Assembly (NCBI RefSeq): GCF_001754075.1
Contig: NZ_MIEH01000006.1
Span: 62,001-126,000, forward strand
Source: Merdimonas faecis
GTDB taxonomy: Bacteria; Bacillota; Clostridia; Lachnospirales; Lachnospiraceae
DNA length: 64,000 nucleotides
Direction: 5' to 3'
Shown here: positions 58,281-64,000 of the stretch, in pieces
How the letters are laid out: each line of letters opens with the position of its first letter
Numbering within the stretch: the first letter of the stretch is position 1
Translations under genes and position numbers: made by a program
The notes under the pieces: model-generated
What the model saw: the letters and a program-made list of their open reading frames with translations, nothing else
The model's database searches: none
What the model was told of the DNA's origin: nothing

Positions 58281-58450
58281 GTCTTTACCGTCCTACTCTA
58301 TCGTTCGTCTGTCTGCTTTGTACACCGCATCGTTCCCCTCTCTTGCGGCGCCACAACCTGCTTCTATCTATTATAGCTTAAAGCATATCCGTCTACAAGA
58401 GCGGTCGCCAAGGTCTCGGACAAACCCGGCCTTGGCTTGCCGCATCCACA

Positions 58451-58484
58451 AAAAAGCTGCGGACTCGACGGTCCGCAGCTTTTT
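58451..58484. terminator. Bidirectional intrinsic terminator
   Basis: AAAAAGCTGCGGAC and GTCCGCAGCTTTTT form a 14-bp perfect stem with a six-base loop and T runs in both directions. It lies just downstream of the HPr-like gene on the minus strand. Confidence 0.9.
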
Positions 58485-58497
58485 CCTTTTTCTCTTG

Positions 58498-58737
58498 TTA
58501 CTCCGCCAGAAAGGAGGAAAACTTCTCCTCCACAAGCCCTTCATCTTCACCGTTTACCAGCAACAGCATCGGCATCCCCAGTTTGATCGTCATAAGACCG
58601 ACGATGGACTTTCCATCAATCCGGACATGCCTGTTTGATATATTCACCACGTCAATATCTGATTTCATTTTCTGACAGGCCGCACAAAAAGACATGATCT
58701 GCTCCGGCGTCACAAATTTAATCTTTTTCTCTATCAT
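58498..58737 (-). CDS. HPr-like protein without the phosphorylatable histidine
   Basis: A 79-residue protein with the HPr fold pattern: KIKFVTPEQIMSFCAACQKM, SDIDVVNISNRHVRIDGKSI, VGLMTIKLGMPMLLLVNGED. In true HPr a histidine near residue 15 carries the phosphate; here that region reads VTPEQIMSF with no His. The region around the regulatory Ser46 reads DGKSIVGLMT and keeps a serine. It could be a Crh-like regulator or a distant relative with a different job. Monocistronic, with a strong terminator downstream. Confidence 0.78.
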   Translation of the reverse strand: MIEKKIKFVTPEQIMSFCAACQKMKSDIDVVNISNRHVRIDGKSIVGLMTIKLGMPMLLLVNGEDEGLVEEKFSSFLAE

Positions 58738-58923
58738 TTCCTGTTACCTCCTGCATCCTGCACACTCCTGTTACTATACACTATTTTGTCGACTTTTCAT
58801 ACAAAAATTTGAATCCTTAGCAAAAGTTTTTCACCGGCCATACTTTTCTGGACTGCCGTTCTCTTTTCTTATATAATAATTGTTGTAATATATAACATTT
58901 CTGTTTGAAAGAGGGAAAGAAAA

Positions 58924-59841
58924 ATGAAATGTAAAAACTGTGGCCAAAAACTAAATGATGGAGATCTGTTTTGCGGGAACTGCGGAGCTCCGGTTCCTTC
59001 TGGACATTCTTCAAAAAAGGTCGTTTATATTGTGATCGCAGTTGCCGTCGTACTTGCGATTGCCGCAGGTGTCATCCTTGCACTGACAATCGGATCCGAC
59101 TCTTCTAATGATTCGAAACCGGCAGCTGAAATCCAGTCAGATACTGACAGCTCCAAAGATTCTGAAGCGGATACCTATATAGGCGAAGAGGAGGATGCGA
59201 CCGGAAGCAGCAATACCACGGACGATACGGACAGCAGCCATCATGCAGACGGCTCTGAATCTGAGCATCCTTTTACCATCGATCCCGAGAGCCATGCTGA
59301 TTACACCGCGTCCCTGGATCCATCCGAATACGCTTTTTATTCTTCCGAAATATCAGAATTTAATTTCTGGTACCCAACGGAGTTCTATAATCATGTAACC
59401 TATAATACCACGTCCTTCGACACAACACTCGGGACCAGCGAAGAAGAGATCACCTTCACCGCCGAAGACAGCTCCCAGCTTATGTTCCGTGCGATCAGGC
59501 GTACCGACCCTATGGATCTGGACGAGATGACGAATACGGTTTACACCTCGGAGCTTGGCCTTTTATCTTCCTCGGAGGTCATCCTTAATACGGTAAAGGA
59601 CGGCGCCGGCAAGATCATTGTAACCGGCTGGGATAAAACGTATCCGGATAATACTGTTTACTCGCTGACAAAAGTGAAATCTGACTACATCCTGCAGATG
59701 AAAGTCGTTTTCCCTGAGTATACCAATGCAAATGACGAACACCAGAAAGGATATCTGACAGAATGTTACTACCGTATGTGCGGCTTTTCTGATGCCGATC
59801 CCTGGCGGACATACGATGAATATCTGAGTGAGGTTAATTAA
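58924..59841 (+). CDS. Zinc-ribbon membrane protein with extracellular domain
   Basis: A 305-residue protein. The N-terminal zinc ribbon is MKCKNCGQKLNDGDLFCGNC (four cysteines), then one membrane segment at about 36-58 (VVYIVIAVAVVLAIAAGVIL), an S/D/E-rich linker (about 60-120) and an outer domain (about 125-305) with SEISEFNFWYPTEFYNHVTY and a C-terminal ECYYRMCGFSDADPWRTYDE. The outer domain is not recognised. GAGGGAAAG precedes the ATG. Two bases separate it from the lysozyme-type lipoprotein gene, so they form an operon and may act at the cell surface together. Confidence 0.82.
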   Translation: MKCKNCGQKLNDGDLFCGNCGAPVPSGHSSKKVVYIVIAVAVVLAIAAGVILALTIGSDSSNDSKPAAEIQSDTDSSKDSEADTYIGEEEDATGSSNTTDDTDSSHHADGSESEHPFTIDPESHADYTASLDPSEYAFYSSEISEFNFWYPTEFYNHVTYNTTSFDTTLGTSEEEITFTAEDSSQLMFRAIRRTDPMDLDEMTNTVYTSELGLLSSSEVILNTVKDGAGKIIVTGWDKTYPDNTVYSLTKVKSDYILQMKVVFPEYTNANDEHQKGYLTECYYRMCGFSDADPWRTYDEYLSEVN

Positions 59842-59843
59842 TT

Positions 59844-60764
59844 ATGATGAAAACATGGAAATTTTTGATTTATCTGATACCTGCTACCCTTCTGCTGACA
59901 TCATGTTCCGGTAAAGCTACGGAAGAGACCGCAGGCCAGGAAGTACAGGAGGCCGGAAAGAATACAGAAGCCGCTTCGAAAGAAGACGACGACGCCGAAA
60001 AAGAGACCAAGGAACCGGAGATCCTGCACTTTGTAGACGTATACCAGAATCCTTATCAGGTCGAGATCAACCCAAACGTCGAAAAGCACGATTACAAAGA
60101 CGACTCCTTTGTCCACAATGGCGACCGGCTTTCCTATGAGGACGACAGCAATTATACTTACCGGCTGGGTGTGGACGTCTCCGAGCACCAGGGATATGTG
60201 GACTGGCAGACGCTAAAAAACAGCGGATTTGAGTTTGCCTTTATCCGGCTTGGCTACCGGGGCTACGGTCAGGAAGGAAGAATCTGCCTGGACCGGGAAT
60301 TTCACCGGAATATCCAGAACGCGCAGGCCGCCGGTTTTGATGTGGGCGTTTACTTTTTTGCCCAGGCCGTGAATGAGGAAGAGGCGCTGGAGGAAGCAAA
60401 TTTTGTCCTCCAGAATCTGGAAGGGTATACGCTGCAGCTTCCTGTCGTGTACGATCCGGAAAGCATCCTGGATGACGAAGCCCGGACAGACAATGTTTCC
60501 GGAGAGCAGTTTACCAAAAATACGGAAGTTTTCTGCTCTGCCGTAGCCGACGCCGGATATGATCCTATGATCTATGCCAATATGCTGTGGGAGGCCTTCG
60601 AGCTGGACCTGGAGGAGCTCTCGGAATATCCTCTCTGGTACGCCGACTATGAACCGGCTCCCCAGACTCCGTATCATTTCCGGTTCTGGCAGTATACGAA
60701 TCAGGGGCAGGTGCCCGGGATCACGGGGAATACCGACCTGAATATAGAGATGGTGCCGAGGTGA
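59844..60764 (+). CDS. GH25 lysozyme-type lipoprotein
   Basis: A secreted 1,4-beta-N-acetylmuramidase family protein of 306 residues. The signal peptide MMKTWKFLIYLIPATLLLTS ends in a lipobox with C at about 21, followed by an acidic linker. The GH25 barrel has LGVDVSEHQGYVDWQTLKN (first Asp), FAFIRLGYRGYGQEGRI, VGVYFFAQAVNEEEALEEA, the catalytic D-x-E region LPVVYDPESILDD, PMIYANMLWEAF and the closing FRFWQYTNQGQVPGITG. All expected acidic residues are present. It is probably membrane-anchored and involved in wall turnover. A terminator follows. Confidence 0.93.
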   Translation: MMKTWKFLIYLIPATLLLTSCSGKATEETAGQEVQEAGKNTEAASKEDDDAEKETKEPEILHFVDVYQNPYQVEINPNVEKHDYKDDSFVHNGDRLSYEDDSNYTYRLGVDVSEHQGYVDWQTLKNSGFEFAFIRLGYRGYGQEGRICLDREFHRNIQNAQAAGFDVGVYFFAQAVNEEEALEEANFVLQNLEGYTLQLPVVYDPESILDDEARTDNVSGEQFTKNTEVFCSAVADAGYDPMIYANMLWEAFELDLEELSEYPLWYADYEPAPQTPYHFRFWQYTNQGQVPGITGNTDLNIEMVPR

Positions 60765-60805
60765 TCAGTGAGAATTCTAAAATGACTTTTGTATATACAA
60801 ATCAA

Positions 60806-60838
60806 GCCTTGATCGCTTTTTTCGATCAAGGCTCTTTT
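60806..60838 (+). terminator. Terminator of the zinc-ribbon/lysozyme operon
   Basis: GCCTTGATCG and CGATCAAGGC form a 10-bp perfect stem with a T-rich loop, followed by TCTTTT. Confidence 0.85.
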
Positions 60839-60961
60839 ATGTCCATTCATATTCAGTACGAGCTTTCCATGTAATATAGCGTCCTTCATCACCCTCCTTT
60901 AATCAATATAATTTCTGACATTTGAGAACCCGCAAATTCTTCTATTTCTTCAAAATCTTTG

Positions 60962-61189
60962 CTATAACCTGCATAAGAAATTCATCTCTTCCAAATGAAG
61001 CAAGGAAGAATTCACCAAATTCCTATTTTCTCTGTAATCATTCTCAATATTAACTTCTAAATAATCTACTAATTCTGGATATTGATTCCAAATTCCCCAC
61101 TGATCTCGAAGTGTAAAATCTGTACACTGTTTTACGCTCTTAATCTTACAGTTATTGCAAGAATTACACAAACAAATATTTCCTAACAA
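60962..61189 (-). pseudogene. Remnant resembling the C-terminus of an F420-hydrogenase-beta-like protein of polysaccharide clusters
   Basis: The 75 codons read LCNSCNNCKIKSVKQCTDF, then TLRDQWGIWNQYPELVDYLE. Proteins of the coenzyme F420 hydrogenase beta-subunit-like family, common next to flippase genes in exopolysaccharide clusters, carry a C-x-x-C region followed by a D-I-T-L-x-D-F-W-G-I motif and a P-E; the match is partial. A stop codon lies in frame directly upstream, the open frame starts with TTG without a ribosome-binding site, and the rest of such a gene is missing. The call is tentative; an uncharacterised short gene is the alternative. Confidence 0.4.
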
Positions 61190-61301
61190 AAGCCTTCATA
61201 CACAAACTCCAACTGTTACGTATATAGTTTACTTTCTCATTTATATTTATGATGATGCATAATTAAGAACCTGTTGACACTATCTTATTTGAAAAATATT
61301 T

Positions 61302-62813
61302 TCAATGACGAAACACTATATTAATCGTACTCTTAACATATCCCCAGGCAATTTTTCTCGCTTTCCGTTCTACTATACTGTCCACGCAAAAAAAAGCAAT
61401 AATTACACATATGCTAACCCATACCGCATTTACCAAAAGCCAAAAATAAGAGTCCAGCCTCATTGGTATTCTACCGAAGCCCCAAACAACTATTATAAAG
61501 ATAATTGCGTTTGTCAGCCATCTACGATAAGTTGGCCATGCGCTACGTTTTAAAACTCTATGATTTGCAAATAGAATAATATCATTCGCACGATATAGTA
61601 CTGCCGCAATTGTTCCAAACAATACGCCATATATTCCAAATTTAAATACACATACAAAAGAAACGACCAAATTAATAGCTGTCTCTAGCCATGCTCGCCA
61701 CTGAGTCGATTTAAACTCTCCTGCAAAACCGATAATAAAATTAGAAGATATACGTCCGTAACTCAATAATTGATAAATCCCAAATAATACTGGCAATCTC
61801 CAATCTATATAATTTATATCTGCACCTGCTGTATATAATCTCATAAATGGCAGAATAAAAATAGACGTTATTGCATATAACGAAAAAACCAATGCCAGAT
61901 AATAAGTTTCAAAAGCCTCATTCAGTTCTATGTAACGTTTCTTATCTGTATTAAATATTTGTCCCAATGCTGATTGGACACTATTGGATACGATTGTAAT
62001 AATATTATTTACCATTCCGTAAATAGTAGCATACATAGAGTAGATACTAACTGTCTTTAATCCAGACACAAAGGTCAGAATTAATACATCCGTATGACTG
62101 AATACTAAAGATGATATCTGATGCATAAAGACAGCGCCTCGCTGTGAAATAGCTTTAAAATTGGGCGATACACTCAAATCCAGCCATTTATAATTTTTCT
62201 TGATATACCAACTGACATAAATCATTTTTATAAGATTAAAAATCAGATATGTCGTCTGTACCGCTACTATGCTTTTTCCATGCATCAATAAAATAATTCT
62301 TGTGACATCGGTTAATACTGTTGTAACAGTACCTAGATTTGTTGTAACATAATTTCTGTTATCAACTCTAAGTAACATATTATACTTGCCCTGAACCAGA
62401 TAGCTGATTACACTGCCTGACCCTTGTAACAGTATGACTAAACAACAAGTCATGTAAGGAATTGTTGTATCTAACAAAAGAGGATATACAACACTTAATA
62501 CACCTACGCATCCCGCATATATCACACCGATTTTTTTATAATAGCGATCTGTCGCTGCCAGAATATGATTAGCAGCATCATGTTCTCCTCGACCAATCGG
62601 GCCATACAACGCCACCACGGAGGCATCTCCCACTCCAACTTCCAGCAAGGCAAGGTAGACATATATTTGACGAATTGAGGATAGAAGTCCATTCACTTCG
62701 GAACCATAATTTACAATAAACAGCCTGGGAATAATAATTGCCACAACAGAAGTCAACAAATTTCCAAGTATTCCCCACACTAAGTTATTAAGACTATTTT
62801 TTTTTCTGGACAT
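61302..62813 (-). CDS. Polysaccharide flippase (Wzx/MOP superfamily)
   Basis: A 503-residue integral membrane protein with about 12-14 membrane segments that moves lipid-linked sugar repeat units across the membrane. It begins KKNSLNNLVWGILGNLLTSV and IIIPRLFIVNYGSEVNGLLS, the usual entry of the oligosaccharide-flippase branch, and has VSNSVQSALGQIFNTDKKRY in the centre, which matches the MOP mid-section. Base composition is much lower in GC than the core genes. It belongs to the polysaccharide block that continues to the right edge; 66 bp separate it from the acyltransferase gene upstream. Confidence 0.9.
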   Translation of the reverse strand: MSRKKNSLNNLVWGILGNLLTSVVAIIIPRLFIVNYGSEVNGLLSSIRQIYVYLALLEVGVGDASVVALYGPIGRGEHDAANHILAATDRYYKKIGVIYAGCVGVLSVVYPLLLDTTIPYMTCCLVILLQGSGSVISYLVQGKYNMLLRVDNRNYVTTNLGTVTTVLTDVTRIILLMHGKSIVAVQTTYLIFNLIKMIYVSWYIKKNYKWLDLSVSPNFKAISQRGAVFMHQISSLVFSHTDVLILTFVSGLKTVSIYSMYATIYGMVNNIITIVSNSVQSALGQIFNTDKKRYIELNEAFETYYLALVFSLYAITSIFILPFMRLYTAGADINYIDWRLPVLFGIYQLLSYGRISSNFIIGFAGEFKSTQWRAWLETAINLVVSFVCVFKFGIYGVLFGTIAAVLYRANDIILFANHRVLKRSAWPTYRRWLTNAIIFIIVVWGFGRIPMRLDSYFWLLVNAVWVSICVIIAFFCVDSIVERKARKIAWGYVKSTINIVFRH

Positions 62814-62879
62814 ATTGTGTCACCTCAAATTTTAGCTTTTTAAATTCTATATATGAATTATGCACAAAACTTTTAATAT

Positions 62880-63449
62880 CTACAAATCAAATCCTCCACC
62901 AGAATTTTCGAGCTCCTCCTTCCAGCTTTTCCACTCATCATCCGTACGCTCTGAGAAAATTTTATTTGATACCGGAAGTGTTTCCAACCTCTTTTTCTGC
63001 TTGTCTATATATTCATCATAGGTACACAAAATCCTATAAGTCGTATCAGATCCCCGCACAACCACTGAATTGTCTGGAATATCTCTTGAACAAATTGTTC
63101 CCGCACCGACAATCACCTTATTCCCAATGGTAACTCCCGGAAGAATTACTGAGCCATAACCAATAAAAACATCGTTTCCTATTTTAACCGGAGCTACTTT
63201 ACAATAGCCTAACGACTTCTTTGTTGTTCCATCATGTGCAAGAATAGTAGTCCCTGAAATTGTTACATTATCTCCTATCGTAATCAAATGTCCAAAACAA
63301 TAATCAATAGCACTGTCCGGTCCGTCAAAGTTCTTCCCTATAGTTACGCCTCTGGCTCTCCACTGCTCTTCTTTCGACAATGTCGGCGGCTTTTTTCTAA
63401 TCCCCAAACTATATATTATAGATTTCAAAACTTTCTTGAGCCAACTCAT
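62880..63449 (-). CDS. Left-handed beta-helix acyltransferase (sugar O-acetyltransferase type)
   Basis: A 189-residue hexapeptide-repeat transferase that probably acetylates a sugar of the surface polysaccharide. Hexapeptide turns are visible: HLITIGDNVTISGTTILAHD, VKIGNDVFIGYGSVILPGVT, IGNKVIVGAGTICSRDIPDN and SVVVRGSDTTYRI. A basic amphipathic N-terminus (MSWLKKVLKSIIYSLGIRKK) may bind the membrane. The ATG at 63449 follows AAAGG; the longer frame runs into the preceding gene. It lies four bases after that gene's stop. AT-rich like its neighbours. Confidence 0.86.
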   Translation of the reverse strand: MSWLKKVLKSIIYSLGIRKKPPTLSKEEQWRARGVTIGKNFDGPDSAIDYCFGHLITIGDNVTISGTTILAHDGTTKKSLGYCKVAPVKIGNDVFIGYGSVILPGVTIGNKVIVGAGTICSRDIPDNSVVVRGSDTTYRILCTYDEYIDKQKKRLETLPVSNKIFSERTDDEWKSWKEELENSGGGFDL

Positions 63450-63453
63450 ATTT

Positions 63454-64000
63454 TTACCTTTCAACACTCGGGCTCTTTCTGTCCCACTTGCCACCATTTT
63501 CTTTGATATGCGATCTATGTTCGCTACTAAAAATCATATGGCTGCCAACCCTTTTGTTCACAATAGAATTTGCACCAACAACGCTTCCCTCTCCTATTGT
63601 TACCCCTTTCAATACCAGTACATTTGTTGCCAGCCATACATGATCTCCAACAACTACAGGCGCCGGACGATTTGCGACTTCACCTTGTTCATCTATTATC
63701 TGATGATGATCGCTGTCATAAACCACAACATTCCGTCCAATCATTACATCCTTTCCAAAAACAATTTTTTCTGCCACAATCACCGTACTATTACTGTTCA
63801 TTGTAAAATATTTACAGTCAAAAACAGCATCCTTCAATATTTCAACTGTTGACCCATAAGAAATTTTACATCCGCCATAAATACTCCAGACTGCTCTCTC
63901 CCTTAAACGAAGACGCGTTTCTGCTTTCGATTTTCGCAGAAGATCACAGCCAATTTCTATATCTCCTCCACCAATATAAATCCGTGCGCCTGGCGCAATA
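63454..64000 (-). CDS. Second beta-helix acyltransferase, N-terminus beyond the window
   Basis: The frame is open to the right edge, so the protein is at least 181 residues. Reading from the edge it gives IAPGARIYIGGGDIEIGCDL, a charged helix (KSKAETRLRLRERAVWS), then hexapeptide repeats and the acetyltransferase core VVYDSDHHQIIDEQGEVANR, PVVVGDHVWLATNVLVLKGV and IGEGSVVGANSIVNKRV. The D-x-D-H-H region is the usual active-site histidine loop of LacA/Wzx-cluster acetyltransferases. It is upstream of and probably co-transcribed with the other acyltransferase and the flippase. Confidence 0.88.
   Translation of the reverse strand, partial: IAPGARIYIGGGDIEIGCDLLRKSKAETRLRLRERAVWSIYGGCKISYGSTVEILKDAVFDCKYFTMNSNSTVIVAEKIVFGKDVMIGRNVVVYDSDHHQIIDEQGEVANRPAPVVVGDHVWLATNVLVLKGVTIGEGSVVGANSIVNKRVGSHMIFSSEHRSHIKENGGKWDRKSPSVER

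Noticed and set aside
60701-60892. 63-codon minus-strand frame with a strong AAAGGAGGG site
   Set aside because: The frame continues through the lysozyme-operon terminator and the end of the GH25 gene; the site may be a relic of the decayed gene next to it.
1-64000. CRISPR array
   Set aside because: No set of regularly spaced short repeats with unique spacers was seen; the repeats found are palindromic pairs or single tandem duplications.

Overview
The window looks like chromosome from a gut-type member of the Clostridia, most likely Lachnospiraceae. The basis is clear Shine-Dalgarno sites (AGGAGG type), Firmicutes gene neighbourhoods (dnaB-rplI-gdpP, rpsF-ssb-rpsR, mutS2, class B sortase, DUF951), a clostridial 2[4Fe-4S] ferredoxin, amino-sugar and peptide fermentation genes, and a moderate GC content. 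No species can be named from the sequence alone.

Positions 1-8110 are the right-hand part of an integrated, probably mobilizable element. It is more AT-rich than the core. Reading leftward from its junction in the 3' end of rlmD it carries parB, tnpV, a short replication-initiator-type HTH protein, a parR/parM pair with direct repeats that may be its centromere, an XRE repressor with its own operator facing a small membrane protein, a structured 660-bp region that probably holds oriT, mobC, a relaxase gene whose 3' third is overlapped by a second reading frame (a ColE1 mobB-like arrangement), and cargo that starts with an XRE regulator and hsdR, which runs off the left edge. No integrase lies inside the window.

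Positions 8084-31000 are mostly core: rlmD, yhaM, an HtrA-fold protein with no catalytic triad, mutS2, an OmpR-type two-component system, a sugar-binding lipoprotein, ferredoxin, the dnaB-rplI-gdpP operon, and an amino-sugar block. That block has a sugar nucleotidyltransferase, an N-acetylhexosamine kinase (NahK-like) and galE, with a divergent AraC regulator and nagB nearby. It resembles the lacto-N-biose/galacto-N-biose salvage route but has no GH112 phosphorylase in view. A peptide-use operon follows (M18 aminopeptidase, POT transporter, Xaa-Pro aminopeptidase).

Positions 33400-48100 hold the rpsF-ssb-rpsR operon, DUF951, sortase B, cysteine desulfidase behind an elaborate palindromic leader, a flavodoxin, a degenerate CE1 esterase lipoprotein, a D-Ala-D-Ala dipeptidase, a tRNA-Glu/tRNA-Cys operon with a duplicated hairpin in its spacer, topB, DUF1847, a DUF3810 membrane metalloprotein, an LD-carboxypeptidase and glyA.

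Positions 48100-60800 hold an antimicrobial-peptide-type module (response regulator, kinase, ABC ATPase, FtsX permease), a Pit phosphate transporter with its DUF47 partner, an 878-residue FtsX permease with no ATPase beside it, an HPr-like protein, a zinc-ribbon membrane protein and a GH25 lysozyme lipoprotein. From about 60900 to the right edge the DNA turns AT-rich again and holds surface-polysaccharide genes: a gene remnant, a Wzx-type flippase and two left-handed-beta-helix acyltransferases.

Large palindromes of one family (core GGGGACG) sit directly after the stop codons of three minus-strand genes. No CRISPR array, rRNA or complete prophage was seen. The least familiar features are the dual-frame relaxase, the rlmD integration junction, the pseudoenzymes and the palindrome families.
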